Shown piece after piece: positions 30,490 through 42,743 of a DNA stretch of 64,000 bases (the first letter of the stretch is position 1; each line of letters opens with the position of its first letter). Position numbers and translations under genes: made by a program. The notes beneath the pieces were generated by a model. That model worked only from the letters and a program-made list of their open reading frames with translations. It made no database searches and was not told the origin of the DNA. The stretch covers positions 63,096,953-63,160,952 of the forward strand of contig OY755239.1 of NCBI GenBank assembly GCA_963576725.1. The letters are read 5' to 3'. The stretch comes from Azorinus chamasolen (taxonomy: Eukaryota; Mollusca; Bivalvia; Cardiida; Solecurtidae).

Positions 30490-33400
30490 ATGTCCGTGAA
30501 GTTGGCTACTTGTTCCTTGTTCCCAGTTCGACATTCAATGGATTGTGAATGTTCAATAGCAAACAAGTAGCTAACTTCACAGCCCGTTACTTATTCGACT
30601 GTTTTCGTTTTTGTGAATAACGAACCGGGAATAAGTAGCTAACTTGACACCAAGTTCCTTATTCAATTACATTCGTTATTCTGAATAACGAACCGGGAAT
30701 AAGTAGCTAACTTCACATCCCGTTACTTATTCGATTATTTTCGTTATTTTGAATAACGAACCGGGAATAAGTAGCTAACTTCACATCCCGTTACTTATTC
30801 GATTATTTTCGTTTTTGTGAATAACGAACCGGGAATAGGTAGCTAACATCACACCCAGTTACTTATTCGATTATTTTCGTTGTTCTGAATGACGAACCGG
30901 GAATAAGTAACTAACTTCACATCCCGTTACTTATTCGATTATTTTCGTTATTCTGAATAACGAACCGGGAATAAGTAGCCAACTTCACATCCCGTTACTT
31001 ATTCGATTATTTTCGTTGTGAATGTTCAATAGCAAACAAGTAGCTAACTTCACAGCCCGTTACTTATTCGACTGTTTTCGTTTTTGCGAATAACGAACCG
31101 GGAATAAGTAGCTAACTTCACATCCCGTTACTTATTCGATTATTTTCGTTATTCTGAATAACGAACCGGGAATAAGTAGCCAACTTCACATCCCGTTAAT
31201 TATTCGATTATTTTCGTTATTCTGAATAACGAACCGGGAATAAGTAGCTAACTTCACATCCCGTTACTTATTCGATTATTTTCGTTGCTCTGAATAACGA
31301 ACCGGGAATAAGTAGCTAACTTCACATCCCGTTACTTATTCAATTATTTTCGCTATTTTGAATAACGATCCGGGAATAAGTAGCCAACTTCACGTCCAGT
31401 TACTTATTCGATTATTGTCGTTTTTGTGAATAACGAACCGGGAATAAGTAGCTAACTTCACATCCCGTTACTTATTCGATTATTTTCGTTTTTGTGAATA
31501 ACGAACCGGGAATAAGTAGCTAGCTTCACATCCCGTTACTTATTCGATTATTTTCGTTGCTCTGAATAACGAACAGGGAATAAGTAGCTAACTTCACATC
31601 CAGTTACTTTTTCAATTATTTTCGTTTTTGTGAATAACGAACCGGGAATAGGTAGCTAACTTCACATCCCGTTACTTATTCGATTATTTTCGTTGTTCTG
31701 AATGACGAACCGGGAATAAGTAACTAACTTCACATCCCGTTACTTATTCAATTATTTTCGTTATTCTGAATAACGAACCGGGAATAAGTAGCCAACTTCA
31801 CATCCCGTTACTTATTCGATTATTTTCGTTATTCTGAATAACGAACCGGGAATAAGTAGCTAACTTCACATCCCGTTACTTATTCGATTATTTTCGTTGC
31901 TCTGAATAACGAACCGGGAATAAGTAGCTAACTTCACATCCCGTTACTTATTCAATTATTTTCGTTATTTTGAATAACGAACCGGGAATAAGTAGCCAAC
32001 TTCACGTCCAGTTACTTATTCGATTATTTTCGTTTTTGTGAATAACGAACCGGGAATAAGTAGCCAACTTCACATCCCGTTACTTATTCGATTATTTTCG
32101 TTTTTGTGATTAACGAACCGGGAATAAGTAGCTAACTTCACATCCCGTTACTTATTCAAATATTGTTCGTTATTTTGAATAAGGAACCGGGAATAAGCAG
32201 CTAACTTCACATCCCGTTACTTATTCGATTATTTTCGTTGTTCTGAATAACGAACCGGGAATAAGTAGCTAACTTCACATCCCGTTACTTATTCAATTAT
32301 TTTCGTTATTTTGAATAAGGAACCGGGAATAAGTAGCTAACTTCACATCCCGTTACTTATTCGATTATTTTCGTTATTTTGAATAACGAACCGGGAATAA
32401 GTAGCCAACTTCACATCCAGTTATTTATTCGATTATTTTCGTTTTTGTGAATAACGAACCGGGAATAAGTAGCTAACTTCACATCCCGTTACTTATTCAA
32501 ATATTGTTCGTTAGTTTGAATAAGGAACCGGGAATAAGCAGCTAACTTCATATCCCGTTACTTATTCGATTATTTTCGTTGTTCCGAATAACGAACCGGG
32601 AATAAGTAGCTAACTTCACATCCCGTTACTTATTCAATTATTTTCGTTATTTTGAATAAGGAACCGGGAATAAGTAGCTAACTTCACATCCCGTTACTTA
32701 TTCAATTATTTTCGTTATTTTGAATAACGAACCGGGAATAAGTAGCTAACTTCACATCCAGTTACTTATTCGATTATTTTCGTTTTTGTGAATAACGAAC
32801 CGGGAATAGGTAGCTAACTTCACATCCAGTTACTTATTCAATTATTTTCGTTTTTGCGAATAACGAACCGGGAATAAGTAGCTAACTTCACATCCAGTTA
32901 CTTATTCGATTATTTTCGTTTTTGTGAATAACGAACCGGGAATAGGTAGCTAACTTCACATCCAGTTACTTATTCGATTATTTTCGTTGTTCTGAATGAC
33001 GAACCGGGAATAAGTAACTAACTTCACATCCCGTTACTTATTCGATTATTTTCGTTATTCTGAATAACGAATCGGGAATAAGTAGCCAACTTCACATCCC
33101 GTTACTTATTCGATTATTTTCGTTATTCTGAATAACGAACCGGGAATAATTGCTAACTTCACATCCCGTTACTTATTCAATTATTTTCGTTATTTTGAAT
33201 AACGAACCGGGAATAAGTAGCCAACTTCACGTCCAGTTACTTATTCGATTATTTTCGTTTTTGTGAATAACGAACCGGGAATAAGTAGCTACCATCACAT
33301 CCCGTTACTTATTCGATTATTTTCGTTTTTGTGAATAAGGAACCGGGAATAAGTAGCTAACTTCACATCCCGTTACTTATTCAATTATTTTTCGTTATTT

Positions 33401-34175
33401 TGAATAAGGAACCGGGAATAAGTAGCTAACTTCACAGCCCGTTACTTATTCGACTGTTTTCGTTTTTGTGAATAACGAACCGGGAATAAGTAGCTAACTT
33501 CACACCCAGTTACTTATTCGATTATTTTCGGTATTCTGAATAACGAACCGGGAATAATTGCTAACTTCACATCCCGTTACTTATTCAATTATTTTCGTTA
33601 TTTTGAATAACGAACCGGGAATAAGTAGCCAACTTCACGTCCAGTTACTTATTCGATTATTTTCGTTTTTGTGAATAACGAACCGGGAATAAGTAGCTAC
33701 CATCACATCCCGTTACTTATTCGATTATTTTCGTTTTTGTGAATAAGGAACAGGGAATAAGTAGCTAACTTCACATCCCGTTACTTATTCAATTATTTTT
33801 CGTTATTTTGAATAAGGAACCGGGAATAAGTAGCTAACTTCACAGCCCGTTACTTATTCGACTGTTTTCGTTTTTGTGAATAACGAACCGGGAATAAGTA
33901 GCCAACTTCACATCCCGTTACTTATTCGATTATTTTCGTTTTTGTGAATAACGAACCGGGAATAAGTAGCTAACTTCACATCCCGTTACTTATTCAATTA
34001 CTTTCGTAATTCTGAATAACGAACCGGGAATAAGTAGCTAACTTCACATCCCGTTACTTATTCAATTATGTTCGTTATTTTGAATAAGTAACAGAGAATA
34101 AGTAACTAACTTCACATCCAAATACTGATTCAATTATATTAGTCATTTTGAATAAGGAACCGGGAATAAGAAACT
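30490..34175 (+). repeat. Left arm: about 50 tandem 68-bp units
   Basis: Unit AACGAACCGGGAATAAGTAG, CTAACTTCACATCCCGTTAC, TTATTCGATTATTTTCGTT, then ATTCTGA. Each unit contains two inverted repeats: GAATAAGTA/TACTTATTC, and CGTTATTC/GAATAACG spanning the unit border. Unit variants (GTTATT, GTTTTTGTG, GTTGTTCTG, GACTGTTTTCG) are interspersed. The outer-end sequence GTGAATGTTCAATAGC occurs a second time inside the array at about 31018. Confidence 0.92.
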
Positions 34176-34479
34176 ATATACATGTATACAATGGACTCTC
34201 GTTACCACGGCATTCCTTCCAACGTTAATCTGTTGTAGCGACAGTATACTTTTAAACCGAGTTACTGCATCGTAACTCTGCAACTCCATCGTAGATCTTT
34301 ATGTGTTTGCTGCGTTAAGTAATTACAGTGGAGAAACTATTATTCTTTCCAACTTATTGCGTTTCAAACGCGTTTTAAAGCCGTTTAAGCCAATGACTTG
34401 GGTCTACAATTATAAAAAAGGATATGCTACATTCTATTATGAATGTGACTTTAGATGTTAGCACTGTAGGTTAATGGGT

Positions 34480-35220
34480 CTTTTCGTATTGGAAAATTAT
34501 TCTATTCAAACTTTTTGTTAACAGCGTAAACCTAAATCACGTAGAAACTGTCTGATCAGGATCTGCTCTGATTGCTTAGTCCGTAGACTTATTTCTTTAG
34601 ATTCGATCATGGTTGTCTAACGTCTCTGTAATCCCTGTAAATGAATATGCAAGAGGTCATGAAATCTTTAATAAATATTCTTAAGAGAAAAAAGAATTAA
34701 TAAACACCAGTTAGCTCTGTTGACAGCAGACACCAAATTTGCTTTAAAATCAATTTCCCGATCCTTCTCGTATTATGTAAACGGCTTCACGCACGTTTGC
34801 AAATAGAGTAGATCCAGATCGGACAGTTCCTGTAGGAGCTGTCTGACCAGGTTCTGCTCTGTTGCTTATGAAATTCTGTTGATCTAATCCTATAGTTTCT
34901 GTCAGAGCCAAAGATCCCTTTGAAAAATTAGCATTGTGAAAAAAAGGCGTGTAAGAAAAAAATGAGTTCATGGAGATCGAGTTTTTGTAATGATACATGA
35001 GTACATGAAAGTTTGGCTTTGACAGTAATTGTACAACCAGACCTACCGGTATATTATTTCATAAGCAAACCGATAAGAGTTAGACCCTGATCAGTGATCA
35101 AGGAGCTACAGCAGAAGCTGTCTGATCTGGATGTACTCTGTTTGTAAATTTATTTCATTACGTTTGATCTGGGTCTACTGTGTTTGCATTGACATAAACA
35201 GGCACGTTGAGTGAAGAGTT
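34480..35220. mobile_element. Three family A pieces inside the Foldback-like element
   Basis: Reverse copies with hairpins near 34515-34575 and 34795-34870 (AGTTCCTGTAGGAGCT), and a forward piece at 35010-35220 with AAGGAGCTACAGCAGAAGC in place of the usual apex. Confidence 0.6.
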
Positions 35221-35379
35221 TATAGTCGTGAAGAGATTTACTCACACATAATTTTTCATCGATTTCAATACCTAAAGATATTGGCAAAGAACACATCTTG
35301 CATTTTTCTTTCGGTGATCGAAATTTTTTTATCAGTGTTTAAAATTTTACTCCTTCTTTTATTTTGATAAGATCTAGAT

Positions 35380-36880
35380 CTTTTACTCCTCCTTTTAATT
35401 TGGTAAGATCTAGATAAGATATATTATAACATGTATTTATACAGTCTCACGGCGTTCATTCATGTTGTGTAAAATGTCTTTCCGGCTACTGTCAGTAGGG
35501 TCCGTAGCAAATCTGGTAAAATAATTGTTGAATAGATCGAGATCAAATCAAGCTAAACTATATAGAATTCACTTTATCTAAATTTAAAAGATCTAAATCG
35601 TCGGGATTCAATTGTGCTAAGGTATAGATCTAATTAGTCAAAATATAGATTTCTTCTATTTTTTCGTGAACTAGTGATTCAATCCAGATAAGATCCAACT
35701 GATATCCAGATCAGATTAGATCAGATTAGATCATACCATATCAGGTCAGAAGTGATTCAGATCCAGATCCAAATCAGATCAAGATCAGACGAGATCTAGA
35801 TCCAGATCAGATAAGATCAGATCGGGTTTGTTCATGTAATGAGAGTAGTTGAGTAACTTAGCGTGCGCAATTGACAAATTCATGATTAACAGATGTTCGA
35901 CTCAACTCTATGTCATGTTATCAAGTCACACATACGTTGTAGCAGGTTGTACACATTGTTAGTAAATAAATATTACCAGCCTAGATTAAACAAGACGTAT
36001 CTCATCGTCTGATTTGAATCCAAACTGTTAAAATATGTAACCAGATAAAGATCAACAAAGTCTTGAAATAATGAAAATCTACAAAATAATAAATGTATGC
36101 TCTAAAAATGTGATGTCGGAAATCTTACGTAATTAGTGTGATATAAAACAGCATAGATCGAGGTTCTCTATCTATTAAACTCTATCACCGATTATCCTTT
36201 CACTCGTTCTCCTGAATAAAGCTGTTATTTATCTAAGTGTGTTGTGACCTTTATTATGCTAAGCACGATATAACTTGCATTTGTAAACACCTTGGATCCA
36301 GATGAGGCACCGAGATGAGGATCCAAGCTGTTTGACACTTGTTCAATAGTTTCTCATACAGTTTCTCAAAGCAGAAGTAAGTAAACAATGTAACAAAGCA
36401 AGTAAAAATGAAACACATCAGAATAATTTTCAGCACAAAATGAGTTAATTTAGATGCTGTGCAGTAACTGCAAACTCCGCCCAATTAGCCGGATCAACAC
36501 ATCTATATAGATCTTGACTTAGACTGGATAAACATATGATCTGATCCGATCTGATCTGGATCAAGATCTGGATCAAGATCTGGATCTGGATCTCATCTGG
36601 TCATATCTAGTCTGACTTTATGTAATCTGGGATGCTATGATCTAATCGAATCTTATCTGATCTGATCTGGATCTAGATCTAGATCTGATCCGATCTGCTT
36701 TGATCAAAACAAGTACACTATTAGATTTAGATCAGAACTAGATCAGATCCAGATCAGATTTTGATCTAATATAATCGTATCTGGATCTGAGCTGATCTTG
36801 ATCTGAGTTGATCTGATCGGATACAAACCAGATACAGATCAGATTCCGATCAGCTTTATATCTGATCTATTCTTATCTCA
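35380..36880. repeat. GATC-rich clusters in opposite orientation
   Basis: At about 35690-35830 the text is dominated by CAGATCCAGATCAGATTAG. At about 36530-36870 it is the complementary style (GATCTGATCTGGATC). Between them lies ordinary AT-rich sequence with a D hairpin. Confidence 0.7.
36277..36365. mobile_element. D hairpin, apex deleted
   Basis: TTGTAAACACCTTGGATCCA and GAGGATCCAAGCTGTTTGAC flank a shortened centre. Confidence 0.6.
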
Positions 36881-36949
36881 TTTCATCTCATCAATTCACA
36901 TGAATCTCATCAATTCACATGAATATGTATCTAGGGGTTATAGAAGTCG

Positions 36950-37110
36950 AATTTGAAGCTGGCTGCCAGTTGCCAGCTGACTAGTCGTGATCAACTCTGT
37001 TTTGATATGTTAAGAGCGAATTTGAAGCTGGCTGCCAGTTGCCAGTTGACGGTTCGCTAGTAAACAATTTCTGAAGTTACATTTGATTTGGCAGCTGGCT
37101 GCCAATTGCC
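36950..37110 (+). repeat. Triplicated GCTGGCTGCCAGTTGCC motif
   Basis: Three copies near 36957, 37026 and 37091, spaced about 65-70 bp. Each is internally palindromic (GGCTGCCAGTTGCCAG). Confidence 0.65.
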
Positions 37111-37130
37111 GGTTGACTATTCAAATGAGT

Positions 37131-37553
37131 ATTTATTACCAGTCAGAGTAAATCCTTAGAATTTGATTGGCAAGTTTGCTAAAAACTGCCGGGGTGTACA
37201 GAACCGTATTCGGGGGCTTCCACGGAGAATACAGAATTCAAATTTGACGTCGATTCGAAATTTCATATCGTCCTTATAGCTATTAGTCCATTAATTCTTG
37301 ACGGATTAACACCAAAAATCGATAATAAACGTAAAAGATTGTTCCTCGTATGTTCCTCAATTTGACACTATCAACTTCTAGGTACAACGTGTAACCGTTT
37401 AAACTCAAATGTTTACAAGTGAATATTGAATTCCTTTTTCGAAATTGCTCTGAGACGACGTCATATTTGCTCTGTGATGACGTCTCATGTCAGCAAAAAT
37501 AAAAGTTGTTCCTTTCTTAATTAGGTAAGTCGGATCTCTGACTGGTAATAAAT
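37131..37553. mobile_element. Small TIR element, 423 bp
   Basis: Perfect 18-bp inverted ends ATTTATTACCAGTCAGAG at 37131-37148 and 37536-37553. No reading frame; the superfamily is unknown. Confidence 0.65.
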
Positions 37554-37575
37554 TAATTACACGGTAATTTGGCAG

Positions 37576-40500
37576 GGTGTGAAGTTAACTACATGTACTT
37601 ATTCCTGGTTCCTTATTCAGAATAACGAAAATAATTGAATAAGTAACTGGGTGTGAAGTTATCTACTTATTCCCGGTTCGTTATTCAAAATAAAGAAACT
37701 AATTGAATAAGTAACTGGATGTGAAGTTAGCTACTTATTCCCGGTTCCTTATTCAAAATAACGATAATAATCGAATAAGTAACGGGATGTGAAGTTAGCT
37801 ACTTATTCCCGGTTCGTTATTCAAACTAACGAAAATAATTGAATAAGTAACGGGATGTGAAGTTAGCTACTTATTCCCGGTTCCTTATTCAAAATAACGA
37901 AAAATAATTGAATAAGTAACGGGATGTGAAGTTGGCTACTTATTCCCGGTTCGTTATTCACAAAAACGAAAATAATCGAATAAGTAACTGGATGTGAAGT
38001 TAGCTACTTATTCCCGGTTCGTTATTCAAATTAACGAAACTAATTGAATAAGTAACGGGATGTGAAGTTAGCTACTTATTCCCGGTTCGTTATTCAGAAA
38101 ACGAAAATAATCGAATAAGTAACGGGATGAGAAGTTAGCTACTTATTCCCGGTTCGTTATTCACAAAAACGAAAATAATCGAATAAGTAACGGGATGTGA
38201 AGTTAGCTACTTATTCCCGGTTCGTTATTCACAACAACGAAAATAATCGAATAAGTAACTGGATGTGAAGTTAGCTACTTATTCCCGGTTCGTTATTCAA
38301 AATAACGAAAATAATTGAATAAGTAACGGGATGTGAAGTTAGCTACTTATTCCCGGTTCGTTATTCAGAAAACGAAAATAATCGAATAAGTAACGGGATG
38401 AGAAGTTAGCTACTTATTCCCGGTTCGTTATTCACAAAAACGAAAATAATCGAATAAGTAACGGGATGTGAAGTTAGCTACTTATTCCCGGTTCGTTATT
38501 CAAAATAACGAAAATAATTGAATAAGTAACGGGATGTGAAGTTAGCTACTTATTCCCGGTTCGTTTTTCAGAATAACGAATATAATTGAATAAGTAACTG
38601 GGTGTGAAGTTAGCTACTTATTCCCGGTTCGTTATTCACAAAAACGAAAACAGTCGAATAAGTAACGGGCTGTGAAGTTAGCTACTTATTCCCGGTTCCT
38701 TATTCAAAAGAACGAAAAATAATTGAATAAGTAACGGGATGTGAAGTTAGCTACTTATTCCCGGTTCGTTATTCACAAAAACGAAAACAGTCGAATAAGT
38801 AACGGGCTGTGAAGTTAGCTACATATTCCCGGTTCCTTATTCAAAATAACGAAAAATAATTGAATAAGTAACGGGATGTGAAGTTAGCTACTTATTCCCG
38901 GTTCCTTATTCACAAAAACGAAAATAATCGAATAAGTAACGGGATGTGATGGTAGCTACTTATTCCCGGTTCGTTATTCGGAACAACGAAAATAATCGAA
39001 TAAGTAACGGGATGTGAAGTTAGCTACTTATTCCCGGTTCGTTATTCAAAATAAAGAAACTAATTGAATAAGTAACTGGATGTGAAGTTGGCTACTTATT
39101 CCCGGTTCGTTATTCACAAAAACGAAAATAATTGAATAAGTAACTGGATGTGAAGTTAGCTACTTATTCCCGGTTCGTTATTCAAATTAACGAAACTAAT
39201 TGAATAAGTAACGGGGTGTGAAGTTGGCTACTTATTCCCGGTTCGTTATTCAGAAAACGAAAATAATCGAATAAGTAACGGGATGAGAAGTTAGCTACTT
39301 ATTCCCGGTTCGTTATTCACAAAAACGAAAATAATCGAATAAGTAACGGGATGTGAAGTTAGCTACTTATTCCCGGTTCGTTATTCAAAATAACGAAAAT
39401 AATTGAATAAGTAACGGGATGTGAAGTTAGCTACTTATTCCCGGTTCGTTTTTCAGAATAACGAATATAATTGAATAAGTAACTGGGTGTGAAGTTAGCT
39501 ACTTATTCCCGGTTCCTTATTCAAAAGAACGAAAAATAATTGAATAAGTAACGGGATGTGAAGTTAGCTACTTATTCCCGGTTCCTTATTCACAAAAACG
39601 AAAATAATCGAATAGGTAACGGGATGTGATGGTAGCTACTTATTCCCGGTTCCTTATTCACAAAAACGAAAATATCGAATAAGTAACGGGCTGTGAAGTT
39701 AGCTACTTATTCCCGGTTCCTTATTCAAAAGAACGAAAAATAATTGAATAAGTAACGGGATGTGAAGTTAGCTACTTATTCCCGGTTCCTTATTCACAAA
39801 AACGAAAATAATCGAATAGGTAACGGGATGTGATGGTAGCTACTTATTCCCGGTTCCTTATTCACAAAAACGAAAATATCGAATAAGTAACGGGGTGTGA
39901 AGTTAGCTACTTATTCCCGGTTCGTTATTCGGAACAACGAAAATAATCGAATAAGTAACGGGATGTGAAGTTAGCTACTTATTCCCGGTTCCTTATTCAA
40001 AATAACGAAAAATAATTGAATAAGTAACGGGATGTGAAGTTGGCTACTTATTCCCGGTTCGTTATTCACAAAAACGAAAATAATCGAATAAGTAACTGGA
40101 TGTGAAGTTAGCTACTTATTCCCGGTTCGTTATTCAAATTAACGAAACTAATTGAATAAGTAATTGGATGTGAAGTTAGCTACTTATTCCCGGTTCGTTA
40201 TTCAGAAAACGAAAATAATCGAATAAGTAACGGGATGAGAAGTTAGCTACTTATTCCCGGTTCGTTATTCACAAAAACGAAAATAATCGAATAAGTAACG
40301 GGATGTGAAGTTAGCTACTTATTCCCGGTTCGTTATTCACAAAAACGAAAATATCGAATAAGTAACGGGATGTGAAGTTAGCTACTTATTCCCGGTTCGT
40401 TATTCACAAAAACGAAAATAATCGAATAAGTAACTGGATGTGAAGTTAGCTACTTATTCCCGGTTCGTTATTCAAAATAACGAAAATAATTGAATAAGTA

Positions 40501-42028
40501 ACGGGATGTGAAGTTAGCTACTTATTCCCGGTTCGTTATTCAGAATAACGAATATAATCGAATAAGTAACTGGGTGTGAAGTTAGCTACTTATTCCCGGT
40601 TCGTTATTCACAAAAACGAAAACAGTCGAATAAGTAACGGGCTGTGAAGTTAGCTACATATTCCCGGTTCCTTATTCAAAATAACGAAAAATAATTGAAT
40701 AAGTAACGGGATGTGAAGTTAGCTACTTATTCCCGGTTCCTTATTCACAAAAACGAAAATAATCGAATAAGTAACGGGATGTGATGGTAGCTACTTATTC
40801 CCGGTTCGTTATTCGGAACAACGAAAATAATCGAATAAGTAACGGGATGTGAAGTTAGCTACTTATTCCCGGTTCGTTATTCAAAATAAAGAAACTAATT
40901 GAATAAGTAACTGGATGTGAAGTTAGCTACTTATTCCCGGTTCCTTATTCAAAATAACGATAATAATCGAATAAGTAACGGGATGTGAAGTTAGCTACTT
41001 ATTCCCGGTTCGTTATTCAAACTAACGAAAATAATCGAATAAGTAACGGGATGTGAAGTTAGCTACTTATTCCCGGTTCGTTATGCGGAACAACGCAAAT
41101 AATCGAATAAGTAACGGGATGTGAAGTTAGCTACTTATTCCCGGTTCCTTATTCAAAATAACGAAAAATAATTGAATAAGTAACGGGATGTGAAGTTGGC
41201 TACTTATTCCCGGTTCGTTATTCACAAAAACGAAAATAATTGAATAAGTAACTGGATGTGAAGTTAGCTACTTATTCCCGGTTCGTTATTCAAATTAACG
41301 AAACTAATTGAATAAGTAACGGGATGTGAAGTTGGCTACTTATTCCCGGTTCGTTATTCAGAAAACGAAAATAATCGAATAAGTAACGGGATGAGAAGTT
41401 AGCTACTTATTCCCGGTTCGTTATTCACAAAAACGAAAATAATCGAATAAGTAACTGGATGTGAAGTTAGCTACTTATTCCCGGTTCGTTATTCAAAATA
41501 ACGAAAATAATTGAATAAGTAACGGGATGTGAAGTTGGCTACTTATTCCCGGTTCGTTTTTCAGAATAACGAAAATAATCGAATAAGTAACTGGGTGTGA
41601 AGTTAGCTACTTATTCCCGGTTCGTTATTCACAAAAACGAAAACAGTCGAATAAGTAACGGGCTGTGAAGTTAGCTACTTATTCCCGGTTCCTTATTCAA
41701 AATAACGAAAATAATTGAATAAGTAACGGGATGTGAAGTTAGCTACTTATTCCCGGTTCCTTATTCAAAATAACGAACAATAATTGAATAAGTAACGGGA
41801 TGTGAAGTTAGCTACTTATTCCCGGTTCGTTATTCAGAATAACGAATATAATTGAATAAGTAACGGGGTGTGAAGTTAGCTACTTATTCCCGGTTCGTTA
41901 TTCACAAAAACGAAAACAGTCGAATAAGTAACGGGCTGTGAAGTTAGCTACTTGTTTGCTATTGAACATTCACAATCCATTGAATGTCGAACTGGGAACA
42001 AGGAACAAGTAGCCAACTTCACGGACAT
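37576..42028 (-). repeat. Right arm: about 65 tandem ~68-bp units, inverted
   Basis: The complement of the left-arm unit (GTGAAGTTAGCTACTTATTC, CCGGTTCGTTATTC), including the same variant classes such as CAGTCGAATAAGTAACGGGC. It is roughly 750 bp longer than the left arm. Higher-order blocks of several units recur (for example about 38090-38640 and 39240-39480). Confidence 0.92.
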
Positions 42029-42037
42029 GTGAAATAA

Positions 42038-42423
42038 GCGTACATTTCACTATCCATATCTCCGTTTCACGTCCTTTATGTATAGTGGCAGTTAGGGTTG
42101 ACGGGCTCAGGTCGGTTATTTAACCCGTGACCTCATGACCAACGCCTTCTTAGAAAGAAGTTAAAGGTTTACAATATCAGTTTTTATTGCTAGTAAAGCT
42201 GAAAACAGTTTATTAAATTTGAGGCTTTGTAATACAATATACGAGAGGTTCCCAGCTTATGCCTGAACAAAAGAATATCGTGCGCTGTCCATTACATGCA
42301 CGAGATGGTCGAGTCTTGTGTATGACATCAGCTGTGTTATAGCTTATACTTGGGTTTACATGCAGGTTTTACCTGGTTTCAATAATTTAGGGATTTAGAG
42401 TGCTAATCATACTTATTGAAGTA
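42038..42423. other. Unassigned stretch
   Basis: Flanking DNA to the right of the Foldback-like element; no gene or repeat recognised. Confidence 0.3.
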
Positions 42424-42628
42424 CAGTAAAACCCCGCTAATGCGACCACCTAAAAGAGGTATAATTATGGGTGCTATATGCAGGTGGTAGCTTAATGCAG
42501 GGCAAAAGTAATGCAGAAAGCTCCTAGAGGAGCTTTCTGCATTACTTTTGCCCTACATTAAGCAACCACCTGTTTGTAAAAATCACCATGTTTACTTATT
42601 AAGTGGTCGCATTAGCGGGGTTCTACTG
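42424..42628 (+). mobile_element. Family C hairpin MITE, best reference copy
   Basis: CAGTAAAACCCCGCTAATGC to GCGGGGTTCTACTG with TA at 42422-42423 and 42629-42630. An almost perfect palindrome throughout, with the apex AGCTCCTAGAGGAGCT. Confidence 0.9.
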
Positions 42629-42743
42629 TATTCAAAAGGAGCTTAAAACTATGAGTTATAGCATTTCTTTGGGCTCCACAAGGGACATTCGCTATCAAAT
42701 TGGGTTAGAACGTAATTAGGTCTCTGACGGTGCTACACTGCTC

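Larger units (their letters stand above)
34176..37575. other. Central region of the Foldback-like element
   Basis: Not tandem like the arms and no long reading frame. It holds family A pieces (about 34480-34660, 34760-34910, 35010-35220), GATC-rich tracts, a D hairpin, a triplicated 24-bp motif and a small TIR element. The stretches 34180-34480 and 35220-35380 are unassigned. Confidence 0.6.
30490..42028. mobile_element. Giant Foldback-like transposon, 11.5 kb
   Basis: The outermost bases, ATGTCCGTGAAGTTGGCTAC, are mirrored at the right end (42009-42028). A perfect 9-bp direct repeat, GTGAAATAA, flanks the element at 30481-30489 and 42029-42037. The terminal ~90 bp of both ends match (for example GTGAATGTTCAATAGC and its mirror). 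Inside these ends each arm is an array of ~68-bp tandem units, in opposite orientation in the two arms, around a 3.4-kb middle. Long inverted repeats built of tandem subrepeats are the hallmark of Drosophila FB elements, and a 9-bp duplication is typical of FB and Mutator-like elements. No transposase frame is visible, so this copy would depend on an enzyme from elsewhere. Confidence 0.9.

Noticed and set aside
35380..36880. GATC clusters as a bacterial replication origin or methylation-signal region
   Set aside because: The context is eukaryotic and the motif count follows from local low-complexity AGATC/CTGAT repeats.
30600..41960. CRISPR-like regular repeats
   Set aside because: Units are contiguous with no unique spacers, arranged as two opposed arrays, in a clearly eukaryotic context.
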